From Candidatus Blautia intestinipullorum (GTDB taxonomy: Bacteria; Bacillota; Clostridia; Lachnospirales; Lachnospiraceae): DNA of 11,733 nucleotides. Below are positions 1 through 7,473 of the stretch, piece after piece (the stretch's first letter is position 1; each line of letters begins with the position of its first letter). The position numbers and the translations under genes were made by a program. The DNA lies in contig DWVA01000098.1 in assembly GCA_019120475.1 (NCBI GenBank), positions 1 through 11,733 on the forward strand. Reading direction: 5' to 3'. The notes beneath the pieces are model-generated. The model saw only the letters and a list, made by a program, of their open reading frames with translations, was not told the DNA's origin and did no database searches.

Positions 1-372
1 GAAAAGGGAAGCAGATTTCAGATCAAAATGAAGGTGACTTTCCGGGAAAATATCCAGGATCCGATACTTGCTTATACTTTTAAGGACATCAAAGGAACAG
101 AGATCACAGGAACCAATACGTTGTTTGAAAAAGTTCCGGTGGAACACTCCAAAGCGGGAGATTCCTGCACCGTAACTTTTACCCAGGAAATGTATCTCCA
201 GGGAGGAGAGTATCTTCTTTCCTTTGGCTGCACAGGCTATAAAGACGGCGAATTTACAGTTTTTCACAGGCTGTATGACGCCTGCAACGTAACTGTGGTT
301 TCGGAAAAGAATACGGTAGGTTTTTATGATATGAACTCCCAGGTGGAGATTCAGTATGGAGAAGAAGCATGA
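1..372 (+). CDS. Wzt-like polysaccharide ABC exporter ATPase, C-terminal glycan-recognition domain (5' partial)
   Basis: Only the last 123 codons are present. The frame is open from base 1, so the ATG at 28 is internal and the true start lies upstream. The visible part contains no Walker or signature motifs. It resembles the C-terminal beta-sandwich of Wzt-type ATPases: a beta-rich segment with the pattern DPILAYTFKDIKG, then TEITGTNT, then alternating strands (GGEYLLSFGC) ending in an acidic tail. In E. coli O8/O9a this domain binds the modified non-reducing end of the finished O-polysaccharide and admits it to the Wzm-Wzt exporter. The stop codon overlaps the start of the next gene (ATGA), so the two are probably translationally coupled. 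The nucleotide-binding domain and the Wzm permease are expected just upstream, outside the window. The family call is fairly secure from pattern alone; the glycan bound is unknown. Confidence 0.8.
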   Translation, partial: EKGSRFQIKMKVTFRENIQDPILAYTFKDIKGTEITGTNTLFEKVPVEHSKAGDSCTVTFTQEMYLQGGEYLLSFGCTGYKDGEFTVFHRLYDACNVTVVSEKNTVGFYDMNSQVEIQYGEEA

Positions 373-2552
373 AAGAAAAAATCGGGAAGGTAGTCCTGGA
401 TGACACTTATTATCCGGGAGAGGACTTATACAGCGACGGAGCGGTGGAGGATGAGATGCTGGAGATTGCCAGAACTTATCCGGAAAAAAAGTGGAATCAG
501 GTGATCGCAGAGCGTAAAAGCTGGCCGGTGCTCTATCATTTTTCCCATATCAGGGAAAACATTATAAGCTGGCTTCCGTTTACCGGAGAAGAAAACGTTC
601 TGGAGATCGGTTCCGGCTGCGGAGCGGTTACAGGGGCTTTGTGCAAAAGGGCAAAAAAGGTAACCTGTATCGAGCTGTCTAAAAAAAGGAGCCAGATCAA
701 CGCATGGCGGCATAGGAAATTTGACAATCTTACGATTCTTATGGGCAATTTCCAGGAGATTGAGCGCAGCCTGACCGAAGAATATGATTATATTACTCTG
801 ATCGGCGTATTTGAATATGGAGAAAATTACATTGACAGCAGCTCGCCCTTTGTTGATTTTCTGAAAACAGTTGCCTCCCATTTAAAACCCGGGGGAAAGA
901 TCATCCTTGCCATTGAGAACCGTTTCGGGCTGAAATACTGGGCGGGATGTACGGAGGATCATTTCGGCACTCTGTTTGAAGGACTGGAAGGCTATCCTAC
1001 AACAAAAGGAGTGAAGACCTTTACGAAAAAAGAGCTTTCTGGAATTCTGGAAAAAGCAGGTGGCCTGAAAGCATCCTGGTATTATCCGTTCCCGGATTAC
1101 AAGCTGCCTATGACGGTTTTTTCGGACAGAAGACTTCCTCTGAAAGGGGAAATGAACCGTATGGAGACAAACTACGACCGCCTGCGCCTGCAGCTTTTCC
1201 AGGAGTCTCCTGTTTACGATTCTCTTCTTGAAAACGATCTGTTTCCGGAATTTTCCAATTCCTTCCTTCTTCTGATCGGAAAAGAGGAAAGCAGTCCTCA
1301 GACGGTTTATGTGAAATTTTCCAATGAAAGAGACAGGAAGTTTGCTCTGAGAACAGAAATCCATGAATCAGGAAAATACGCAAGATTTGTCCGCAAGGTT
1401 CCTGAAACGGAAGAGGCGAAGCATCATGTGCGGAACCTTGAAAATATAGAGAGAGAGCTTAACAGTCTGTATGAAAAAGAAGGCATGGAGCTGAATTACT
1501 GTAAGCTGGAAAAAGACGGCGCCAGACTGGAGTATCTGGAGGGAACCACTCTGGAGGAACGGCTGGACAGTCTTCTGGAAAAGGGAGAGCCTGAGAAACT
1601 GGAGGAGCTTCTGTTTTTCTATCTGAATAAAATACGAAACATCCACAGCAGAAATATTTTTCAAAAAACGCCGGAGTTTGTAAAAGTATTCGGCGACGCG
1701 GAGCCGGGAGAGGAGCTGCGCTGCGGAGGAATTTCCAATATTGATATAGTTCCGGCAAATATTCTGATCCAGCAGGACCGGGTGGTGATCCTGGATTATG
1801 AGTGGACCTTCCGTTTTCCGGTACCCTGTAATTTCATTTTGTACCGGATGATCCATTACTATCTGGAAAGCGACGGCAAACGCCGTATACTGAAAGAACG
1901 GAATTTCTATGAAAAGGCGGGAATCTCGGAAAAGGAACAGGAAATCTATGCCGGAATGGAAAAACATTTCCAGGCGTATATAGAAGGAAGTCATGTGCCC
2001 CTTCTTTCTCTGTATGACGAGGTATCGCCGGGAAAGATAGAAATCCTGCCCATTTATGAAAAGATGCGGATCGCCTGTGCGGAGAGAAGGCTTCAAGTGT
2101 TTTACGACAGAGGCAGGGACTTCCGGGAAGAGGATTCCGAAAGCAGACCCATGGGAAAACAGGGGCTGGCGGCGGAAATTGAGATACCGGAGGGCGTGCG
2201 CAGGATACGTCTTGATCCTGGCGAAGGAGCCGGAGGACTGGCTGTCAGAAAGCTCTGCTATGAAAACGGCGAAAAAGCGGCGTTTACCTCCAACGGATTT
2301 CCTCTGGGAGGAGGAGCATATTACTTCGGCGGCGGAGATCCTCAGTTTATTCTGGAAAAGATTCCGGCGGGAGTGAAAAAACTCCGGGCGGAAATTGAGA
2401 TCATGAAAGAACCGGAGGCAGGAGAAGCCTTCTGGAGAAGTCTTTCCCGGGTATCTGCGGAAAAAGACGCGGAGATCGCGGCGCTGAAGGAGAAGATACG
2501 GCAGATGGAAAATACGAAGGTATGGAAGCTTTACAGAAGCCTGAAAAAGTGA
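369..2552 (+). CDS. Methyltransferase / kinase-like fusion with C-terminal coiled coil; candidate WbdD-like chain terminator
   Basis: 727 residues. Residues about 50-300 form a class I SAM methyltransferase: motif I VLEIGSGCGAVTG (77-89), acidic motif II IEL (101-103), and LKPGGKIILAIEN (172-184). Residues about 312-580 look like an APH/kinase fold: a candidate ATP-site lysine in VRKVP (K343), a hinge-like EYLEGTTLEERL (388-399), catalytic-loop-like NIDIVPANIL (D459, N464), and a metal-binding ILDYEW (D476). Residues about 600-685 are beta-rich (IPEGVRRIRLDPGEG). Residues about 693-715 are a short charged heptad-like helix, followed by the basic-aromatic tail VWKLYRSLKK. The start overlaps the upstream stop and has GGAG at 358-361. 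The methyltransferase call is strong and the kinase call is moderate. The domain order and the Wzt neighbour match WbdD, which phosphorylates and/or methylates the terminal sugar to stop chain growth; that role is inferred here. Alternatively it could methylate internal sugars. Confidence 0.82.
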   Translation: MKEKIGKVVLDDTYYPGEDLYSDGAVEDEMLEIARTYPEKKWNQVIAERKSWPVLYHFSHIRENIISWLPFTGEENVLEIGSGCGAVTGALCKRAKKVTCIELSKKRSQINAWRHRKFDNLTILMGNFQEIERSLTEEYDYITLIGVFEYGENYIDSSSPFVDFLKTVASHLKPGGKIILAIENRFGLKYWAGCTEDHFGTLFEGLEGYPTTKGVKTFTKKELSGILEKAGGLKASWYYPFPDYKLPMTVFSDRRLPLKGEMNRMETNYDRLRLQLFQESPVYDSLLENDLFPEFSNSFLLLIGKEESSPQTVYVKFSNERDRKFALRTEIHESGKYARFVRKVPETEEAKHHVRNLENIERELNSLYEKEGMELNYCKLEKDGARLEYLEGTTLEERLDSLLEKGEPEKLEELLFFYLNKIRNIHSRNIFQKTPEFVKVFGDAEPGEELRCGGISNIDIVPANILIQQDRVVILDYEWTFRFPVPCNFILYRMIHYYLESDGKRRILKERNFYEKAGISEKEQEIYAGMEKHFQAYIEGSHVPLLSLYDEVSPGKIEILPIYEKMRIACAERRLQVFYDRGRDFREEDSESRPMGKQGLAAEIEIPEGVRRIRLDPGEGAGGLAVRKLCYENGEKAAFTSNGFPLGGGAYYFGGGDPQFILEKIPAGVKKLRAEIEIMKEPEAGEAFWRSLSRVSAEKDAEIAALKEKIRQMENTKVWKLYRSLKK

Positions 2553-2561
2553 GGACAGAAG

Positions 2562-5006
2562 ATGGAAGAATTGCGCTTCAGTGTGGATGAAGAAAAATAT
2601 GACGACCGCCGCGGACAGGTGCTGAGCCTGTCCGGATGGTGCGTTTCTCCAGGCTGCAGGGAATTCCGCTTTCGCCTTTTGGGAGACGGAAGGGAAGAAA
2701 TCTGTATTCCCGAGGCCAAACGCCGGGCAAGACCGGATGTAGGACAGGCGCTGGCTCTGGATTTCGGCGAATTCCTTCCGGGTTTTACCGTTACGATTCC
2801 GGACGCTGGAAAACTGGCGGATCAGTTTGATACGCTGGAGCTTTTTCTGGAAGCAGGAAAGCAGAAGGCGTCTGTGTGGAAAAAGGAAAGCGGTCAGTTG
2901 AAGGCTTTCCTCCGGGAATGTCTGATCGAGTATCATATCGACAGGGAAGAAATCCTTTACGATACCATGCTGGAGATCCAGGGCTGGGTGATGGACCAGC
3001 GGGGAGAGGCAGAGGTAAAACTTCTGAATATGGACGGAAGTCCTGTCCCCTGCAGATTGAGCAGAGGGCGCAGACCTGACGTAGTGGAGAGAAGAAATCT
3101 TGACAGCGATTATAAAACAAGAGAGATAGGCTTCCGTATTTCCGCCTCTGCGGAGGAAATAAAAGGGAAGAAAGCGGTTCTGAAATTTTCCGGAACCTCT
3201 GCGGAGAAGTCTTATGAGATCGATATTCAAAAGCTCAGAAGAGAAAAGAAGCCGGAAGGACTTTTCGGACGCTTTAAGAAGAATGAGAAGGGAAGCAGGG
3301 ACGATTATGAGGAGTGGAGAAAGAGCCGCTCTCTGTCACGCTTTGAAGGCTGGAAACAGAAAAGGGCCGTGTTTTCCTACGCCCCGGTCATCAGTATTGT
3401 CATTCCCTTATACAATACTCCCCTTCCTTATCTGGATGAACTGCTGAAATCCATACAGGGACAGACCTACAGAAAATGGCAGCTCTGTCTGGCGGACGGA
3501 AGTACAGACGATAAAGTCAGATTTCATCTGAAAAAGCATTATGGACGTGAAAAGCGTATTTCCTACAAAAAACTGAGAGAAAATAAAGGAATCTCCCAGA
3601 ATACAAACGAAGCCATATCTCTTGCCAGGGGAGAGTTTCTCATGCTCTGCGATCATGACGATACCCTTGAGCCGGACGCGCTTTACGAGATCGTAAAGGC
3701 ACTGAATGAAAATCCTGAGGCGGACGCGGTTTATACAGACGAAGATAAAGTAAGCATGGACGGCAGACATTATTTTGACCCGCATTTTAAATCGGATTTC
3801 AACCTTTTCCGTTTCCGGGAAAATAATTATATCTGCCATATTTTTGCGGTACAGAAATCTGTGGCGGAGAAGGCGGGACTTTTCCGTCCGGAGTTTGACG
3901 GAGCTCAGGATTATGATTTTATTTTCCGATGCTGTGAAAAGGCCAGGGAGATCGTTCATATCCCGAAGGCCTTATACCACTGGAGATGCCATATGGAATC
4001 CACTGCGGCCGACCCATCCAGCAAGGCTTACGCCTATGAGGCAGGAAAAAGAGCAGTGGAAGAGCATTATAAAAGACAGGAGATCCCGGCAGAGGTGGAA
4101 ATGACAGAGCGTCCCGGCTGGTACAGAAGCCGGGTGAAGATCCAGGGAAAACCGCTGGTTTCCATTATTATTCCAAATAAAGACCATATCCAGGATCTGG
4201 AACTGTGTCTTTCTTCATTGACGGAGAGATCCACATGGGACAACTATGAAATTCTCGTAGTGGAAAACAACAGCGAAAAAGAAGAGACCTTTGCTTATTA
4301 TAAAAAGCTTCCGGAAAAGTATCCAAAAGCCAGGGTGCTTGTATGGGAAAAAGAATTCAACTATTCCGCCATCAATAATTTTGCGGCGGAGAAAACGGCG
4401 GGAGATTATCTTCTGTTTCTGAACAACGATGTGGAAATCCTTACGCCGGACTGGATAGAGGAAATGCTGATGATCTGTCAGCAGAGAGAGGTAGCCGCTG
4501 TGGGCGCGAAGCTCTACTATCCTGACGACACTATCCAGCACGCGGGAGTGGTGCTGGGGCTGGGAGGCATTGCGGGCCATATCATGTGCCGGGCTTCCAG
4601 GGAAGACGCAGGATATTTTGGAAGGATGATAAGCGTCCAGGAGATCAGTGCGGTGACGGCGGCCTGTATGCTTGTGAAAAAGTCAGACTTTCAGGAGGTT
4701 GGCGGTTTTGACGAAAGCTTTCAGGTGGCTTTCAACGACATCGATCTCTGCATGAAATTGAGAGCAGGAAATAAAAAGATCGTCTTTACCCCTTATGCGG
4801 AGCTTTATCACTACGAATCAAAATCCAGAGGCCTGGAGGATACGCCGGAGAAGCAGTTCCGATTCGACAAAGAGGTAAAGCGGTTTCAGAAAAAATGGGG
4901 AAAATGGCTGGAAAATGGCGATCCCTATTATAATCCGAACCTGTCTGTAACGGAAGGCGATTGTTCGCTTCTGGAGGATGTTTTTCGAGACAAAACTGAG
5001 AAATGA
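2562..5006 (+). CDS. Double-domain GT2 glycosyltransferase with N-terminal beta-rich modules (first paralogue)
   Basis: 814 residues, likely cytoplasmic or peripheral to the inner membrane face; no signal peptide or clear membrane span. Two related beta-rich modules come first (about 20-105 and 135-220; each has GW near its start and RPDV near its middle). A highly basic linker follows (about 222-268). GT-A domain 1 starts at VISIVIPLYN (276-285), with ADGSTDD (311-317), the DxD-like CDHDD (363-367), YTDEDK (391-396), DYDFIFR (450-456) and HWRCH (473-477). GT-A domain 2 starts at LVSIIIPNKD (532-541), with VVENNS (566-571), NNDVE (621-625), IQHAGVV (658-664) and FNDIDLCMKLR (724-734). Both domains keep the nucleotide-sugar and metal motifs, so both are probably active. 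The domain 2 style is shared with rhamnosyltransferases, and rfbD lies downstream, so rhamnosyl transfer is likely but unproved. The start at 2562 has GAGG at 2551-2554, overlapping the previous stop. Confidence 0.9.
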   Translation: MEELRFSVDEEKYDDRRGQVLSLSGWCVSPGCREFRFRLLGDGREEICIPEAKRRARPDVGQALALDFGEFLPGFTVTIPDAGKLADQFDTLELFLEAGKQKASVWKKESGQLKAFLRECLIEYHIDREEILYDTMLEIQGWVMDQRGEAEVKLLNMDGSPVPCRLSRGRRPDVVERRNLDSDYKTREIGFRISASAEEIKGKKAVLKFSGTSAEKSYEIDIQKLRREKKPEGLFGRFKKNEKGSRDDYEEWRKSRSLSRFEGWKQKRAVFSYAPVISIVIPLYNTPLPYLDELLKSIQGQTYRKWQLCLADGSTDDKVRFHLKKHYGREKRISYKKLRENKGISQNTNEAISLARGEFLMLCDHDDTLEPDALYEIVKALNENPEADAVYTDEDKVSMDGRHYFDPHFKSDFNLFRFRENNYICHIFAVQKSVAEKAGLFRPEFDGAQDYDFIFRCCEKAREIVHIPKALYHWRCHMESTAADPSSKAYAYEAGKRAVEEHYKRQEIPAEVEMTERPGWYRSRVKIQGKPLVSIIIPNKDHIQDLELCLSSLTERSTWDNYEILVVENNSEKEETFAYYKKLPEKYPKARVLVWEKEFNYSAINNFAAEKTAGDYLLFLNNDVEILTPDWIEEMLMICQQREVAAVGAKLYYPDDTIQHAGVVLGLGGIAGHIMCRASREDAGYFGRMISVQEISAVTAACMLVKKSDFQEVGGFDESFQVAFNDIDLCMKLRAGNKKIVFTPYAELYHYESKSRGLEDTPEKQFRFDKEVKRFQKKWGKWLENGDPYYNPNLSVTEGDCSLLEDVFRDKTEK

Positions 5007-5008
5007 GG
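5005..5008 (+). promoter_or_regulatory. Ribosome binding site that decides the start of the second GT2 gene
   Basis: GAGG lies within TGAGGTTTCTGATATG, 8 bases before the ATG at 5017, and overlaps the stop codon of the previous gene. The alternative upstream ATG at 4978 directly abuts GGAGG with no spacer, which is unsuitable for initiation, and would extend the protein into a 29-base overlap with the upstream gene. Confidence 0.6.
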
Positions 5009-5016
5009 TTTCTGAT

Positions 5017-7461
5017 ATGGCAAGAGAGATTTTTGAGGTAACAAAGGACCGGTTTCATCTGAAGGATCCCTGCCGCTATATTCTTCAGGGAACGTGGCCA
5101 AAGGAAGCAAAGATGAGAGCCTGTCTGGACGGCTCCCAGATAAAGGCGGAAATCAGGAAGCTGGAGGTAGTAAGCGCCCTGGAGCGTTTTAAGGATCCGG
5201 ATCTGATGCGGGGCGAGCGCATTACGGCCGAAGTGGAGCTTCCGGAGTCCCTGGACGGCTTCCAGAAGCTGACGGTATATGCGGACATGCCGGAAAAAAC
5301 CATCAGTTGGTTTTCGGTTCCTGTAAAGGAGCTGGAACGGCGCCGCGGAAAGCCTCAATTTTTTATTGAAGAGGAGAAGGTGCAGCAGGGGTTCCTCCGT
5401 ATCCGGGGATGGGCTGTGGCGGCCAGTCCGGTGCGTATCCAGATTTTCGACGAGAATAAGCAGAAGATTTCCGCAGAGATCCTCCGGACAGAGAGAGTGG
5501 ATGTGGAGCAGCTCTATGAGGAAATGGATTTTCAGGATAAGACAGGTTTTTTTGTGGAACTGACCAATCTGACAGGAAAACTGCTCTATATGGTGTTTTA
5601 TGCCGGAGAAACAAAGTCTGTTCATATTGTGCATTTAAAGCCTTCTGTAGTTTTCAGAAGAAAAATTGAAAAATACGCCAAAAAAGGGATACGGTACTGG
5701 AAAAGCCAGGGCGGGGCGGCTCTGGCGGGAAAGATCATCTCCAAGGTGAAAACAGCCTCTACGAGAGAAATCCCTTATCAGAAGTGGATCGTGCGCCATC
5801 TTCCAAGCGCCAGGGAACTGGAAAAACAGCGCCATGAGAAATTTGACTATCAGCCCAAGATCTCTATTGTGGTCCCGCTGTATAAAACGCCTGAGAAATA
5901 TCTTCACCAGCTTGTGGAATCCATTAAGGCACAGACATATCCCAACTGGGAGCTTTGCCTCTCAGACGGAAGCGGAGCGGATTCTCCTCTCAGAAAGACG
6001 CTGGAAGCACTGGAAAAATCTGATGAGAGGATCAAGGTGATCCGTAATGAAAAGCCTTTGCGGATCGCGGAAAATACAAATGCAGGAATGGAGGCGGCTA
6101 CAGGCGATTACATCGCCTTTGCGGATCACGATGACGAGCTGACGCCTCACGCTCTTTTCCAGTGTGTGAAAGCAGTAAATGAAAACAGGGATATCAGGCT
6201 GCTTTATTCTGACGAGGACAAGATGTCCATGGACGGCCATAAGTTTTTTCAGCCCCATTTCAAGCCGGACTACAATCCCGATCTTCTCTGCACAGTGAAC
6301 TATATCTGTCATCTGTTTGTAGTGAGAAGAGACGTGGTGGATCAGGTGGGACTGTTCCGTCCGGAGTTTGACGGGGCTCAGGACTATGATTTTATCTTCC
6401 GGTGCGTGGAAGCGGTGAAGCCGGAGGAAATATACCATATTCCAAAGATCCTTTATCACTGGAGATGCCATGAGGATTCCACGGCGGAAAATCCGGAGAG
6501 CAAAACCTACGCTTTTGAAGCGGGAAAAAGGGCCATTGAGGAGCATTACAGAAGAACGGGGATCCATGCGGAGGTCTTTCAGGGAGAATTTCTGGGGCTT
6601 TACCGGACGCGGTTTATCCGTGACCATGATCCGCTGATCTCCATTATCATACCAAATAAGGACCACACAGACGATCTGAAGAGATGTATGGATTCCATAG
6701 ACAAACATTCTACTTATCAGAATTATGAGTATATCATCGTGGAAAACAACAGTACTGAGGAAAAAACCTTTCAGTTTTACAAAAAGCTGGAGGCGGAGCA
6801 TCCAAAGGCCCGCGTGGTGTACTGGGACAGAGAATTCAACTATTCCGCCATCAACAACTACGGCGCTTCCTTTGCAAAAGGAGAATATCTGCTTCTTCTG
6901 AACAACGATACGGAAATTATTAATGAAGATTGTCTTGAGGAACTTCTGGGATATTGTATGCGCAGCGACGTAGGCGCTGTTGGGGCCAGAATGTACTACG
7001 AAGACGATACGATCCAGCATGCCGGAGTGGTGATCGGCTTCGGCGGAATCGCGGGTCACTGTTTTGTGCTTCAGCCAAGAGGAACAACTGGCTACTGCCA
7101 CAGGATCATCTGCGCCCAGGACTACAGCGCGGTGACAGCGGCCTGCATGATGGTGAAGAAATCCGCTTTCGATCAGGTAGGCGGCCTTACAGAGGAGCTG
7201 GCAGTGGCTTTTAACGATATTGATTTCTGTATGAAGCTTCGGGCGGCAGGTTATCTTATTGTATATAATCCTTACGCGGAGCTTTACCACTATGAGTCAA
7301 AATCCAGGGGGCTGGAGGACACTCCGGAAAAAGTGGCAAGGTTTAATAAAGAGATTGCGACCTTTGAGAAACGCTGGCCGGATATTATGCGGGACGGAGA
7401 TCCGTACTATAATCCGAACCTTACGTTAAAGAGCCAGGATTTCTCATTGAGAAGGATATAG
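5017..7461 (+). CDS. Double-domain GT2 glycosyltransferase with N-terminal beta-rich modules (second paralogue)
   Basis: Read from the ATG at 5017 the protein is 814 residues, the same length as its upstream paralogue. A start at 4978 would add 13 residues but lacks usable Shine-Dalgarno spacing. Residues about 15-105 form a divergent beta-rich module and about 118-205 a clearer one (IRGWAV at 129-134, RVDV at 160-163). A basic linker (about 212-280) leads to GT-A domain 1: ISIVVPLYK (282-290), SDGSGADS (316-323), ADHDD (369-373), YSDEDK (397-402), DYDFIFR (456-462) and HWRCH (481-485). GT-A domain 2 has ISIIIPNKD (541-549), VENNS (575-579), NNDTE (629-633), IQHAGVV (666-672) and FNDIDFCMKLR (732-742). 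Catalytic motifs are intact in both. It probably acts with its paralogue in sequential sugar additions; donor and linkage are unknown. The gene begins 10 bases after the previous stop. Confidence 0.9.
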   Translation: MAREIFEVTKDRFHLKDPCRYILQGTWPKEAKMRACLDGSQIKAEIRKLEVVSALERFKDPDLMRGERITAEVELPESLDGFQKLTVYADMPEKTISWFSVPVKELERRRGKPQFFIEEEKVQQGFLRIRGWAVAASPVRIQIFDENKQKISAEILRTERVDVEQLYEEMDFQDKTGFFVELTNLTGKLLYMVFYAGETKSVHIVHLKPSVVFRRKIEKYAKKGIRYWKSQGGAALAGKIISKVKTASTREIPYQKWIVRHLPSARELEKQRHEKFDYQPKISIVVPLYKTPEKYLHQLVESIKAQTYPNWELCLSDGSGADSPLRKTLEALEKSDERIKVIRNEKPLRIAENTNAGMEAATGDYIAFADHDDELTPHALFQCVKAVNENRDIRLLYSDEDKMSMDGHKFFQPHFKPDYNPDLLCTVNYICHLFVVRRDVVDQVGLFRPEFDGAQDYDFIFRCVEAVKPEEIYHIPKILYHWRCHEDSTAENPESKTYAFEAGKRAIEEHYRRTGIHAEVFQGEFLGLYRTRFIRDHDPLISIIIPNKDHTDDLKRCMDSIDKHSTYQNYEYIIVENNSTEEKTFQFYKKLEAEHPKARVVYWDREFNYSAINNYGASFAKGEYLLLLNNDTEIINEDCLEELLGYCMRSDVGAVGARMYYEDDTIQHAGVVIGFGGIAGHCFVLQPRGTTGYCHRIICAQDYSAVTAACMMVKKSAFDQVGGLTEELAVAFNDIDFCMKLRAAGYLIVYNPYAELYHYESKSRGLEDTPEKVARFNKEIATFEKRWPDIMRDGDPYYNPNLTLKSQDFSLRRI

Positions 7462-7467
7462 AGGAGG
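7462..7467 (+). promoter_or_regulatory. Consensus Shine-Dalgarno of rfbD
   Basis: AGGAGG sits 6 bases before the ATG at 7474 and starts immediately after the stop codon of the GT2 gene. It is the strongest ribosome binding site in the window and suggests rfbD is translated well independently of its upstream neighbour. Confidence 0.7.
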
Positions 7468-7473
7468 TTTTTC

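Noticed and set aside
28..30. ATG as the start of a small stand-alone protein
   Set aside because: The frame is open to base 1 and the residues before the ATG continue the Wzt C-terminal domain pattern, so it is internal to a truncated gene.
1368..3230. Long open frame on the minus strand (620 codons)
   Set aside because: It runs antisense across two well-supported genes, has Phe/Arg/Ser/Leu-rich composition typical of a shadow frame, and shows no recognisable domain.
4978..5016. Upstream ATG for the second glycosyltransferase
   Set aside because: GGAGG abuts the ATG with no spacer and the extension overlaps the previous gene; the ATG at 5017 has correct spacing and gives the same length as the paralogue.
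5962..7290. Long open frame on the minus strand (442 codons)
   Set aside because: It is antisense to conserved GT-A motifs of the second glycosyltransferase and shows no domain; its openness is explained by codon bias of the plus-strand gene.
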